DNA of 64,000 nt, from NCBI RefSeq assembly GCF_040958095.1, contig NC_091220.1:21914481-21978480 (forward strand). Reading direction: 5' to 3'. The DNA comes from Procambarus clarkii. Lineage: Eukaryota; Arthropoda; Malacostraca; Decapoda; Cambaridae. Shown piece by piece: positions 42,385-53,897 of the stretch. How positions within the stretch are numbered: position 1 is the first letter of the stretch; the number at the start of each line of letters is the position of its first letter. A model generated the notes under the pieces. It had not been told where the DNA came from, made no database searches, and saw only the letters and a program-made list of their open reading frames with translations. The position numbers and the translations under genes are program-made.

Positions 42385-44501
42385 CTATAAGACCAGCGTC
42401 TGGGTCAAGATAAATACGTTTCTTCCTTTAAACCGAATCCAGTTTTTTTTTATATTTTTTTCGGTGGGCTGTGGTCCTCCTCCTCCTCCTCCAACTGTTT
42501 GTGGTTCTTCTTCTCCTCCTCCTCCTCCTCCTTCTCCTCCAACTGTTTGTGGTTCTTCTCCTCCTCCTCCTCCAACTGTTTGTGGTTCTTCTCCTCCTCC
42601 TCCTCCTCCTTCTCTCCAACTGTTTGTGTGGTTCTCCTCCTCCTCCTCCAACTGTTTGTGGTTCTTCTCCTCCTCCTCCTCCAACTGTTTCTTCTCCTCT
42701 CCTCCTCCTCCTCCAACTGTTTGTTCTTCTTCTCCTCCTCCTCCTCCTTCTCCTCCAACTGTTTGTGGTTCTTCTCCTCCTCCTCCTCCTCCTTCTCCTC
42801 CAACTGTTTGTGGTTCTTCTCCTCCTTCTCCTCCAACTGTTTGTGGTTCTTCTCCTCCTCCAACTGTTTGTGGTTCTTCTCCTCCTCCTCCTCCTTCTCC
42901 TTCAACTGTTTGTGGTTCTTCTCCTCCTCCTCCTTCTCCTCCAACTGTTTGTGGTTCTTCTCCTCCTCCTCCTCCTCCTCCTCCAACTGTTTGTGGTTCT
43001 TCTCCTCCTCCTCCTTCTCCTCCAACTGTTTGCGGTTCTCCTCCTCCTCCTCCTCCTTCTACTGTTTGTGAAGTTTTTACCTTTCCTACTCCTTCTCCTG
43101 CATTTTGTAATTCTCCTCCTCCATGTGATTCTTTTGTTTGTTCTTCTTTCTCGACTTCCACATAAATGTTAAATTTAATGCTAGCAAATGTGTCTGAGGA
43201 ATTAATATTCTTAGCTAACATTTTACATTCCACCTCATTATGACCGTCTTCGAGTTCAAGTTTCATAACCACGAATGGGGGTAGTGAATTTTCTTTCATT
43301 GGGAAACTGTCCAAATAAAATCCACAATTAAATATATCTTGACTTGCAGCATGGGTACATGATATCAACAATTTGTTCATGTAAAATAGTTTTCCTTCCT
43401 TTCGAAATTTTTTACGTGATGCATCTAAATTGTTCTTTAATTTGACGTCTTTTATTTCATTTCGATCTGTATAAATATCAGGTGTGAAATTATGGAAATT
43501 CCATGGAAATATTAATACAATTGGATTTTTTGTATAATATCCCCTATCAATATTAGAATTTGTATATAGTTTATTTATGTAATATGCAGAATAACCATTG
43601 GTAAAGTATTTGTGGATTTCATCATAATAACTAAGGAATTTATTAAAAGGTTGAATTAGTGTCTTATCAGTTTCAGTAATAGTTTTAGGATTATACGAAA
43701 TTGGTGGTTTGGGAACAATAAAGAGACCTTTATAAGTTTTTATGTCTTCGATAAATGGCGAGAATAATGATTCTATAAGTTTGGATTTCATTTTGGATTT
43801 TCGAAGTTCAGACGAATCTGTTTGACAAACGAATTCTTTTGTTTCTTGGGCATATTCTTTTGTTTCATGTGGTAGTTTAGAGAAATCTGCTTGACAGATG
43901 GAGGATTGTAATAATTCTTGAAGTAATTCATGAGGTTGTTCGACGGATTCCATTTGACTGATGACGTGAGGAACGCCAGAGGACTCATTTTCACTTGTTT
44001 GAGGTAGTTCAGAGGCCTCGGTTGTTAATGTTTCTTCAGAGGTCTCAGTTTGTGATGTTTCTAAATGAGGTTCTTGAGGCAGTTTGGAGGCCTCAGTTGT
44101 TAATGTTTCTTGGGGTGGTTCAGAGGTTTCAATTTTAATGTTTCTTGGGGTGGTTCAGAAGCCTCAGTTTGTGATGTTTCTTGAGGCAGATCGGGGGCCT
44201 CAGTTTGTGATGTTTCTTGAGGTTCTTGAGGCAGTTCGGAGGCCTCAGTTGTTAATGTTCTGCTGACTGATGTTAATGATTCTTGAGGTACTTTAGAAGC
44301 TTCTGTTGGACCGAGGGAAGATTGTTGAGATAGCTCAATGGACTCTGGTGTTGTTTCATGGCTGATGGAATTGTAATTGTTTTCCTTTTTATATAATTTT
44401 TTAATATTTTTAAATTTTTTCCGTGAATTAATGACTACTATAACTGTTAGGAAAATAATTAATATTATTAACATAATAATTATTGACAGTAGATTACTCA
44501 T
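42385..44501 (-). pseudogene. Membrane-anchored protein with giant Gly/Glu repeat tail, one frameshift
   Basis: ATG at 44501. An N-terminal hydrophobic helix (residues about 5-26) is followed by a basic stop-transfer patch, as in N-anchored virion envelope proteins. Next come repeated EASELPQETSQTE-like units (about 44300-43960), a frameshift near 44135 after which the same repeat pattern continues, and a globular domain of about 220 residues (about 43850-43160, with WNFHNF and conserved-looking Cys). Last is a tail built from a 30-36-bp repeat giving GGGGEEPQTV units (43070-42470). About 705 codons. I cannot match the globular domain. An envelope or entry role is only suggested by the N-terminal anchor. 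Confidence 0.55.
42470..43070. repeat. 30-36-bp coding minisatellite (TCCTCC..AACTGTTTGTGGTTCT)
   Basis: About 17 variable-length copies within the gene above. Because unit lengths vary by non-multiples of three, the same DNA unit is read in all three frames along the ORF (GGGGEEPQTV, then EEEEKNHKQL, then a TNSWR form, then back) without meeting a stop. Confidence 0.9.
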
Positions 44502-44616
44502 TCTTAATTTTCTCTTTTTTTAATTATATGATTTTTAATTCAGATATTTTTAAAAATAAAGTAATTATTCAACCAAAGTCAAATATGTTATTGTTTTTAT
44601 CCTGTTGAGTAGTTTT

Positions 44617-44822
44617 CCAGTATTAAGTGATATTGGATATTATATTAAATATTGGAATATCATTCAATATTGAATGAGTAATTCAATGTTGAATGAGTCA
44701 TTCAATGTTGGATTGTTTTCCAGTATCCAGCACTATACTATATACTCTATACTATGTCGATATTGATTAGTTTTCTGGTTAGTATCCAATGATATTGGAT
44801 AGTATATTCAACATTGAACGTG
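44617..44822. repeat. Cluster of AT-rich palindromes between divergent genes
   Basis: Perfect 14-bp palindrome ATTCAATATTGAAT (44662-44675), near-copies ATTCAATGTTGAAT (44681-44694) and ATTCAATGTTGGAT, the inverted repeat ATCCAAT-GAT-ATTGGAT (44784-44800) and TTCAACATTGAA (about 44808). It lies between the divergently oriented genes at 44501 (minus) and 44977 (plus). Baculovirus hr regions, which act as enhancers and origins, are also palindrome clusters; function here is unproven. Confidence 0.6.
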
Positions 44823-44976
44823 TGCAGATGTGACAACAGTCACAAACACCCTGATGGATAGTTGAAAAAAAAGAGATTTGAGTCCCTGATTTAAAAAAAA
44901 AAGACTACTACTACTACTACCCTACTTAAATTACTTACTGTTTTGCTTACTGAACACTGTAATACAACAGGTGTTG

Positions 44977-46919
44977 ATGCAAACTGTAATCCAAAAAATG
45001 TCGTCCCTACCACAGGTGTTATTAGAAAACATATTTGCACTGGTTCCATATCGTCATCTTTTAATTATTTGTTCCAGAGTTTGTAAAATTTGGAGCCATG
45101 TTATTCTTGACTCGTCATACATGCCATTCCGCACTCTTTATCATCGATTAATATGGTATTCATATACTCTTTTCCCTAGTCCACTTCTACACAGCAATGA
45201 AGATGGTAATTTGTCTCTTTACAATGCATCCTATATTGTGGAACAATTATGTTACATCAAATACAACATAACCGATGGAAGATACTGTATGAGAGGCCTT
45301 CTAAAGATGATCGAGACTAAAATGAATAACTGGTCGAAAATGGGTCAAGAAAAAAAAGACTCTGAACTATTTGAGTTATTGAATGATCATCCTATGTTTA
45401 CATCAACATTAAAAACAATGACGAGTGTTAATCATCGTTTAAAAGGTATGATAAACAAAAACAAAGTGTGGTCCTTAGTGACAGCTATGACAATGTTCTC
45501 TCGGGATACAGATGAAATTTTACAATTGTTAAATATTTGTCTTCGAATGTATCCCACGTCAACTGTTCTGAATATTTTTTATGGATATACAGTTATTTTT
45601 CTTTTTTCTTTTCAAAACTTACAGCAATCTAATATTAATCATTATAAGGTACATTCTGCACTCTATCTGACCGAAAATATAATTCTTCAATCATCAGAAC
45701 AAACATATTATTGTGAACAGGCCCTTCTAATCAATCATGTTCCAAGTAAAGGTGAAATTACACGTGTCGATTATGTTCCTGGAGTGGATATAGTCAGTAT
45801 AGTTTTGAAGATAGTAAAGCGGCATTCATCTTTGCAATTTTTAATTATCGAATCGCAGCCACAATCACCACTTGTACAACAGTTACCGCAAAATGCTATT
45901 TGTTCATTTTCTATGTTTAATTCTTTTTCTTTTTCTTTTGATGTATTGGTGCTTATGCCAGATTCTTCTGATATTAATAGGGAGGAAGACTGGAGAAAAA
46001 AAGTGAAAGAAATTTCAGTAATCAAATTTAGAAACATTTTATCTGAACAAAATAAACCCTGTTATAATTTAAATATTAATGTACATCTACTAATGGTAAG
46101 TAAGAGGAATCATGATTTATGTTTTATTATGTATTGTATTTTGGGACTACGTAACTTTATAATTCATGTAAATACTGAAATGTGTCAGGTGCAAGAAAGG
46201 AGTTGTGAAGACAATGTTTTAGTTATTTGTTCATCTATTTCAAGTATATATATACTGTTATGACCATTATTGTAATTCTTCTATGGAAAAATTTTGTGTT
46301 ATTACAATAGATGGGACTTTTCAAAGATTTCTAGATGATGTTCTCTCTATATAATTTATATGACTGACATGAATATGATGTTGAATGCAATTGTTGGTTA
46401 CCACCTCCGTTAACTTACAGTGAGATTTATAGTGCCTATGCATTATCTTGTCATAGAACACCAGATTTTATATTTTGGTTAAAAACAAAATGCACCTTTA
46501 ATGGTGAATATCATCCAAGTTTTAATTATTATATCATTTATACAGATATGTTAATAACAATTCAAACTATGCCAACATTTTCATTAGTTCGATTATTTAA
46601 AGGAAAAGATGTAATTTGTGAACATCATATGATTGCAACAATCACTAACAATTTAAAATTTGATGTATTGGAAATTGAACTGAATAATTCATTTGAAAAA
46701 GATATTAATACAATTCTTGGACAACAATTGGCGACATTTAATGAAATTAATATAAGCGAACGCCACTACTGTCTTCATTGTTCTAAATCTCTAAAGGATG
46801 AATATTTTGCTCTAAAACAAAAAATCAATTGGTGTGATATGGTAGCGGTAAGATTTACACGTTTTAATAGTTTTGATTTAATATGTGCTCAATGTGCAAA
46901 TATCAATGATGAGGAATAA
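44977..46919 (+). pseudogene. F-box protein related to DNA helicase FBH1, degenerate
   Basis: FBH1 joins an F-box (SCF ubiquitin ligase adaptor) to a UvrD-type helicase. From the ATG at 44977 an F-box (LPQVLLENIFALVPYRHLL..CSRVCKIW) is followed by MPFRTLYHR and a helical part with VWSLVTAMTMFS...HYKVHSALYLTEN. Then comes a region laid out like the start of the helicase (Q..LINH....GEI..VDYVPG...VLKIVKRHS..FL), but where a GxGKT Walker A would be expected there is YVPGVDIVS. The frame stops at 46263. A later frame (46548-46919) has a cysteine-rich end (HYCLHC...LICAQC) that does not look like helicase. F-box kept, helicase lost is the simplest reading. The FBH1 link is from memory of its layout and needs a search. 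Confidence 0.5.
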
Positions 46920-47054
46920 CTGTATATTAATATTTTATTTCATACTATTTTATATAAAAAAATGCAAATTTAAACTGACCATATATTAATTATTATATTA
47001 TAAATATAGATATGTTACAACAGGTTGTTAAACTATACCAACTAACTTTCTATT

Positions 47055-47130
47055 TTAGTTACCATCTCAATGAGGTTTATAGTGTTTATACATTATCATA
47101 GAACACCAATTTTTATATTTTTTGGGGGGT
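47055..47130 (+). repeat. Duplicate of the F-box gene's 3' region
   Basis: GTTACCA.CTC...AGTG/ATGAG.TTTATAGTG..TAT.CATTATC.....ATAGAACACCA.TTTTATATTTT at 47060-47130 repeats 46406-46482 in degraded form. Confidence 0.55.
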
Positions 47131-47212
47131 TAAATTAAGTTTTGAGTCGGGGTCAAGGATGACAGTGGCGACACTTCACTGATGAAGAAGATGATGTGTT
47201 CATGGACGCTTG

Positions 47213-47258
47213 CAAAAATAAGGACGTCAACAATCTGGCCATATTATCGACTTGATAG
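47213..47258 (+). pseudogene. 45-bp fragment of LEF-8
   Basis: AAAAATAAGGACGTCAACAATCTGGCCATATTATCGACTTGAT matches 25780-25823 inside LEF-8 with few differences. As this is the plus-strand reading of a minus-strand gene, it is an inverted copy of a small internal piece. Confidence 0.6.
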
Positions 47259-47564
47259 AGAGATTCTTGGATGCACCCCCCTCCCCCTCCCCCACCTCCA
47301 CGTCTTAGTCTCACTATATTTTATAGAAAGATAATAATAACACAAATGAGATTATAATAGAGATAGTAATTATTGTATACCTGGGATGGTAGGTATAAAA
47401 AACGGGCAAATCTTTATAATTATAATATAAAGCATATTTATTGCCAATGTTTGATATGTTACATAGTGAATTTAATAATATTATATCAGTTATGTTTGAC
47501 ACATATATAGATATATGTCAAAATATTGGGTTTTTAATAATAAATGGAAAATGGGATCATTACT

Positions 47565-48109
47565 GATGTGAATTTATTCTTGATTTTATTCGAAGACAAT
47601 TCAGTTATTATTTATACAAACTCCTAAAAAGAATTCATATTATCAAATTATACATTATTCTCTTAGAAAATACGTTACGATATCAAGGATGGGCTCTTAT
47701 GGAATCTATTTGGACTATACAAGGAAAAATACCTTATTCTCTAATTAGAAAACCTATATTGAATGAAAGATGTATTAAACCCATTCTTCTGTCTCATACC
47801 GATATATATGACCTAAAAGATAATTTAAGTAATGTATATTATCGATCACCTACTGTAAAATATGTAAATGAAGTAACAAGAATTGTTATATATAATTTGT
47901 ATAATTTACTTATGAAAAAATTTAAATGTGTAAATTGGTTAGAGACTATTCTTCTCTGTTCTCTCCCCAAACAAAATCTTAAAAGATTAAACTGCCTTCC
48001 TAAAACAAAATCTGAAAACAATTTAGATTGTTTAGGGGATATTCTTCGAACTATTGATCTTCATATATATAAAGATGGGGAAGTCTATAAATATAAGAAA
48101 CATCGCTGA
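47565..48109 (+). CDS. Hypothetical protein, start lost or upstream
   Basis: The frame is open from just after a TGA at about 47562 to a TGA at 48107-48109, about 180 codons. The first ATG is at 47699, but the coding-like, helix-rich sequence before it (about 45 codons) suggests a longer original protein. A Lys-rich C terminus and no known motif. AT-rich viral-type codon use. Confidence 0.4.
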
Positions 48110-48240
48110 TTTATGTATGTGTGTGTTGTATGGTGTGGAAATAATCGAAATCATATTTTTTTCTTTTGTCTACAGGATGTTTAAGTAAGAATAGACTTAT
48201 TGATTGGCTTCCATCATCATCATCATCATCATTATCATCA

Positions 48241-49574
48241 TGATGTTGCTGTTAGAAGATTTCATTTGGCAACCACTTTCATATGAAATTCAACTGTATT
48301 TAGATGATGTTTATAGTACACACATATTTAACCTGTGGACAGTTCTTTGTGGTCTTTTTTGGTATTATTCAGGGCTTAGAGAAGTGAATTTTGTTGCACT
48401 TGTTTTTTGCCTAATATGTGAAAGAAACAGAGAAGTTTGCAGGAAGCAAGTTCAATATATGGTTTATATTTCTGCTTAGGAATTGGTATATGTACTATAG
48501 ATGACACAAATGTCTTATTTCTAGTAGCATGTTTAATGATTACTTATTTTATGTGGAAATTAATCTATGGAGTACATGGTTATTATATGGTTTTAAGTAT
48601 GGGATTAATGTTACTCCTTTTTTTTATATGAACTGTTATCAGGTTATATTAACTTTATTTTATTTAATTATTCTATTTTACAGTACATATATCATAATAA
48701 TCAAAGAATTTCCTGAAGGCAACCAAACAGATTTATTTTATGGTGCATTTTTACATTTAATAGTGTTAATGATACACCCAAGAAAAAGAAATCCTCTCTA
48801 CCTAAGTTAGTAAATATTGAAGTTGATTTAGATCACATTCTGTTGCAAGATCTTTCAGTTGCACATATTCAATTCTGGGGACATCATATAAATAATAAAT
48901 TTTCACCTCAATTCCACCCTGAACTACCAATAGATGGTTATCCACGTTCATCTTTCTTTTCTGAAGATGAACGATTATCTTGGCAAGGTGAGATTGCTTA
49001 TTTCCAGCCGAAATCTACTGTCTTAAATTGTGCATCAAAAATAAGATTAGAACATCTTCAAAATATTTGTAATCATGCTAACGATTGTTATTGGCAAGAG
49101 CACATTTTTATTTTTGGAAAGCATATACTTACCAAGAAGGAACTTGATGAAATAATGAGTTTTATAAACCCAAAGGACACTGTGGTGTCTATTTATGCTC
49201 GTGGTGGATGGGTTGAGAGTTTTTTGCTGGATCGAGGTGTGAGCATTATTCCAACAGAAAACACAGAAAGATTAGAGTATATAACTGCAGTTAAATGGTT
49301 ACCAAACGGGTATATTAGGCATATAGTTAAAGAAACTTGTATTAATAAAGAATATTCAAATGCCAATATACTTATAATCAATGAACCCATTCGGAATTTT
49401 TATATGACTATCGATAGTATACTTAAAAGTTTCAAAGGACGACTAGTGATAATGTTTGGTTCCAACTTTCCTATGGTTATTAAAAGTGTTTTAAATGAAA
49501 AATACATTCATGTACAAACATCTAGTGTGCCCATTTTTATTAGGTCTACTGTTCATTTTTATATGAGAATATGA
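48241..49574 (+). pseudogene. Multi-membrane-span protein joined by shifts to a methyltransferase-like domain
   Basis: Starting at ATG 48241, three successive frames each carry hydrophobic helices: 48241-48479, 48437-48631 and 48529-48810. A fourth frame, open from about 48750, gives a soluble domain to 49574. Overlaps suggest shifts near 48450, 48610 and 48750. The last domain has DTVVSIYARGGWVESFLLDRGVSIIPTE, laid out like motif I and the acidic loop of Rossmann methyltransferases, then NANILIINEP and LKSFKGRLVIMFGS like the later strands. The glycine-rich loop is not canonical, so activity is doubtful. It could equally be two neighbouring genes. Confidence 0.4.
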
Positions 49575-49794
49575 TTATTGGAGTTGTTATTGTGTGGAAA
49601 TATATAATGAGAATTGATGACATTAATAATAGTTTTGATTTTTAAAATTATGCACCCACAAAAAATTCCTGGCGTGTACTAATGTGAGGTTTAATTTAAG
49701 GTAAATAAGTTAATAAAGGATGATTCTGACTTTAATTATATACAGTTATAATTACCCCACAACATCTCAATGGTAATAATGATTTAAGTAAATA

Positions 49795-49980
49795 AAGCCA
49801 GTGACAAGTCACAGTTAGGCAGAACAAGTACAGCCAGTGACAAGTCAGTCAGGCAGAACAAGCCCACCCAATGACAAGTCAGGCAGAACATACACAGCCA
49901 GTGACAAGTCAGTCAGGCAGAACAAGCACACCCAATGACAAGTCAGGCAGAACAAGCACAGCCAGTGACAAGTCTGGGCT
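49795..49980 (+). repeat. Minisatellite of CAGTGACAAGTCAGTCAGGCAGAACAAG units
   Basis: About seven units alternating between a CAGCCAGTGACAAGTCAGTCAGGCAGAACAAG form and a shorter CACCCAATGACAAGTCAGGCAGAACAAG form, in higher-order order. Confidence 0.9.
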
Positions 49981-49984
49981 AAGT

Positions 49985-50235
49985 TTTTATAATTGCTGTT
50001 ATACAAAGCTTAAAAGAACAAGAGGTCATAAATTTTTAACTAACTCAAAATAAGATATAAAAAAAACATCATTACTTAAGTACTTATCAACCACACGCCT
50101 CTGAGCCAAAATATCAGCCCAGAAAATGTTGGAAAAGACTGCAACCAATGCAGAGTACTTGCAAACATTATGGGCTCAAGGGTTGACCACAGACGCTGAC
50201 GCTGTGTATTTTTTTTTTTTTTTTTCACCAGGTCT
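49985..50235. other. No gene supported
   Basis: A short open frame at 50126-50359 runs through a T21 run and into the inverted zinc-finger fragment, so it is not a gene in its own right. Confidence 0.4.
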
Positions 50236-50330
50236 GAAAATGAATGACTGTAAAGCTAATGTATCTTTGGTAAACTGTTCAAACAAATGTTCATCCAGGC
50301 TGGTTATGCTTTTAAATACAGGGCGTGTCT
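50236..50330 (-). pseudogene. Inverted fragment of the zinc-finger gene
   Basis: Matches about 35880-35975 of the zinc-finger gene in reverse orientation (TTTGGTAAACTGTTC.AACAAATGTTCATCCAGGCTGGTTATGCTTTTAAATACAG). It covers the degenerate fourth finger only. Confidence 0.7.
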
Positions 50331-50583
50331 CCATTATGATAAGGAAATACGAACACTGACATAAACCGTTTGTGACGTGTGGACGTAAATGCTAGTCAAT
50401 TCACACGCTTCACCCTGCCCGCCATGCAAGGCCCCACCCAATAGGCCAAGTTTTTGTGATGATTAAAATTTTATTAGAAGAGCTGTTTTTTTTGTAAGTT
50501 TGTAAAGCACGTTTCAAGGATATTTTCATCAATATATATCAAAGGTTAGAAGAGCTTTAATTAAAAATTAGGTAACTGTTACT

Positions 50584-50820
50584 TTAAGCACTGTAATCTG
50601 AATGAAGTTCATCTTGTGGGTGAGCTGATAGATAATTTATTACCAAAGTTTTCTTAAGACCTCTATCCTTAACAACTTTCCAAGTGGTTTTTTTAAAGCT
50701 GGTCTCCTTATTTCTTTTCGCCTGATGCTATTTCAACTGCTGTACTTCGTCCCGTAAGTAATTTAATTCTGTCCTCAGAGCTTCAACTAAAACCAATAGT
50801 TCAATCATTAAAACATCCAT
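50584..50820 (-). pseudogene. Small coiled-coil/basic protein with in-frame TAG
   Basis: ATG at 50820, 79 codons to a TAA at 50584-50586. One in-frame TAG (about 50728-50730) divides it into a 30-residue leucine-rich helix (ELLVLVEALRTELNYLRDEV) and a basic second half (KRNKETSFKKTTWKVVKDRG). The coding look continues on both sides of the TAG in the same frame, so I read it as one decayed gene. Function unknown. Confidence 0.4.
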
Positions 50821-51255
50821 AATGTATAATAAATAGCTTTAAAACGGAGGAGCTTTGGCTAGCACACTCTCTCAGTCTAGGATGAAAGTAAATGTTCCTC
50901 GAAAAAAGGTTTCATTTTATTCTTTTGTAACAAAAAACTTATTATATTCTCAAAACTCCACTACACCCAGCTTCTACATTCGAAGGACTATACAGCTCTA
51001 TTTTTGCTGCATATGGTAAAAATATTTCATACTATTATAGTTGCACTTGAGCTTTAGCAGATTCCAATTCTTTAGTAGATCTATAAATTTGTTAATTTGT
51101 ACTAAAAAATATATACAGTACATGGTTTAACTGCACAATGCATCCTGTAATTCAAATTATTCTTTTATTTATTTATAAATCCTACTGACAATGAAAAAAA
51201 TTTTACTTTCCATGTCTATAAATTTAACAATCAAAACCAACTAAATTTTAACAAC
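50821..51255. other. Intergenic, no gene seen
   Basis: AT-rich, no open frame of note on either strand. Confidence 0.4.
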
Positions 51256-51259
51256 TATT

Positions 51260-51278
51260 TTTCTTTTTTTTTTCTTTT

Positions 51279-51312
<34 letters not shown>

Positions 51313-51609
51313 AATGATGATAATGATGAGGAGACTGATAAAGTCAATGGGGTTGGAGGTTCTTCAGATAATATTGGGAATGATTGTTTTATAGTTTGTA
51401 TAACCAAATATTTTATTAGCTTTGCAGAAAGTTCTTCCTCCTTTTTCTTTTTCTCTTCCTTCTTCTTCTTCTTTTCTTCCTTCTTTTTTTTCTTTTCTTT
51501 CTTCTTTTTCTTTTTCTTTTCTTCCTTTTCCGCTTCCTTGTTATTTTCTCATCTTGGTTTGAAAGAGATAATAAACTCACTTCCCTTGTTATTTTCTCAT
51601 CTTGGTTTG
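51260..51609 (-). pseudogene. C-terminal part of the low-complexity gene cut by the LTR element
   Basis: On the minus strand the CT-rich DNA at 51430-51540 gives a long Lys/Glu stretch, followed by a normal-looking segment (LIKYLVIQTIKQS.PILSEEPPTPLTL) and a serine run from the (GAT)n at 51284-51310. It lies just beyond the LTR element from the 56957-59502 sequences on the same strand; the junction repeat TTGGTTTGAAAGAGATAATAAAC occurs at 51553 and again at 56957. Confidence 0.4.
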
Positions 51610-52613
51610 TGTTACGGCCCTCTCGGGTCGCAACTGAGTTCGTACTCTGATGTTATGAGGAAGGGTATCCGGCCCCAAGCCAGTAGTGGATTTCAAGGGA
51701 TGAGATCCGTGACGCAAGTAACTTAAAGGGGAAGGGAAATAAAGTCAAGAACTTAATACCATAATTATTTCCATCACCAATAAATAATATATAAAAATAT
51801 TACACGGGGGAGGGGTATTAACACTGTACAGGGGAATTATTTACACAAACGTCTTCTCCTGAAGACTCTGGATCCAAGCTCTCAGTGCTTTCGTGGCCTC
51901 ACAACGAATCCTTTGAGAAGCTGAGTCTACCCCGGCCACAGGCCGGCCAAAACACAGTTCCACTGGGGGCACCGCTGTGGAGGCCGTCAACCACAAGTCC
52001 AGCAACACAGCTGGTAGGTTCCGGATCAGCAACGCCTGTCAGGCCACTCTACGAGCGATACTAGGGTAGCGCCCTAGTCAGGAGCCTCATGTGATACCAC
52101 AGATCACTCTCCTGTATTCAATACCCCAGTGGTCAATCGTCTCCAGCAGTCGGTCCCGGGAATGACAATCCTTCTACTGCCACTTCACTGGCAGGGTAAC
52201 ACCACAGTGTTCCTCCGGGAGACGACTCACAGCTGCTGCAGCAAAGCACAAGGTATGGGGACGGCTGCCTTGGGTAGACTCACTCAACTTCCCTTACAGC
52301 AGTCCCAGGTCGACTCTTTAAGCAGACACGTCATCAATAACAGGGACACACTAAAGCACCTCACTTACAGGCTCAGACACAAACGCCCGACGTATCCACT
52401 CCATAGATGGCGTTGTCGTCTGAGCACCACCTCACCAGAGGTCAGCAGCGGCTGTGTTGTGAGCTGAACCGGACTGGAAACTGGCCCTTGTGGCCAGTAC
52501 ACCTTGTCCTCACCAGGTGTCGTCGTCCATTTGGTGGGGGTTTCGGGAGCTGACCCACAGATGGCGCGGTCGTCACTGCTCCGTGCTCGGACGCTGGATT
52601 CGGGTCCGTAACA
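51610..52613 (-). repeat. Long terminal repeat, 3' LTR in element sense
   Basis: About 1 kb, over 95 percent like the right LTR by eye, with TGTTACGG...CCGTAACA inverted termini. Confidence 0.9.
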
Positions 52614-53897
52614 CCTCCCCACCAAAAAGAATTTGGTTTGGGTTTCTAGAAAGAGAAATACAAACCAAATTAGTACGTGGATACCACTCCACACAGATTC
52701 ACGAACACCTTTACCGGGAATGATGAGGCTGTCTTGTCCACAGAACTGTACTACTGGGGAACTCTCGCACAAAGGAAACTTGAAGATATTAGGCAATGGC
52801 TTGTCTGTTGCAATCGTCCACATCTCTACTGCGATGTCCAGCAGGGGCATATTCTCACATCTCTCGAGTAAGGATTGGTTTCGAAACGATCTGGGTCGAC
52901 TCGACACTTCCCTGTGTCGTGACACCGATGATTGCTGATCACAGACAGCATTTCTAGTACCGGTCCGGTAGTCCTTCAGGGAGACGGGAACCTGGAATAC
53001 AGGGGTCAGATAATTCAGAGTGACAGCGACAGTCGGTAAGTCTATACTTACTACATATGCTTCTACTAGGTCCACACCTAGTCCCAACAGGGCTGTTTGT
53101 ACATTGAAGATGGCATTCGCTCTGCCACCGTCAGGTCGACCAACGTTCCGTATAATGCTACATTGAGGCTCAGCAATCACGCGGGGGGTGTCAACCTGTC
53201 GGAAACAGACACTCATATTATCATCTCTCGTACCTCCTGTATCAACCATCACCTTCCTGGTCCCTTCTTCGACTGCAACACTCACAGTGCATGTCTCTAA
53301 TCCCTGAGATCTCTTCACGATGTTCAATGGAGCCATCATCCTTCGGGTCGTCCACTGATCCTTACTGAGAACACACATAAGAGTACAACAAAACATCGCT
53401 AAGAAACATTTGGTTAACTTAGGGATAAGCTTCCTGAGCTTGAAATGTCCATAGCCGGCTACATCCATTAGCCTGGTTTGGACCAAAGAGGGCACTAGAC
53501 CTTTCGAACACACCTCACATACCTCTGACGTCTGGGGAATCTCTGGCCGGTTCAATGAACGCTGTACCTTGCCATACCGCAAGTACACATCCGCCTTCGC
53601 TCGAGACTCGTTGGTATCCGTGGGTGCTTGCACACGAGACCTCTCTTCTTGCTCAGTTGCTTCTGCTATCATAACCACATGTTCCTTGTCGGGAGAAGAA
53701 TCAGGAGACTCTACTAGAATACTGTCAATCTGTAGGGTAGAGGATAAATTAAACATGTTATCTGATTCCGGGTCTGACTGTACCTGGACATTACCACTGC
53801 CTGTTGTTACCTCTGACCTTGCTGTTCCGGCCGACTCGTCCACGACCTTGGGAAGATTGATGCTCCAATCTGTCACCAAATCGTTGGCTAGTACCAC
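52614..53897 (-). other. Open 3' region of the LTR element without pol motifs
   Basis: An open frame spans 53897-52365 and runs into the LTR. It carries no RT, RNase H or integrase signature. It includes a second degenerate DTGG protease-like patch (VMVDTGGTRDD, near 53240), a Cys pair and a hydrophobic stretch (FLAMFCCTLMCVL). It is either a residue of a third ORF or scrambled pol. Confidence 0.5.

Noticed and set aside
42464-43172. Three overlapping Pro/Ser/Leu-rich plus-strand frames
   Set aside because: They are opposite-strand readings of the Gly/Glu minisatellite. The minus-strand gene has an ATG, a membrane anchor and a globular domain, so it is preferred.
52365-53897. 510-codon frame as a polymerase of the LTR element
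   Set aside because: No RT, RNase H or integrase motif is visible, and it runs into the LTR.
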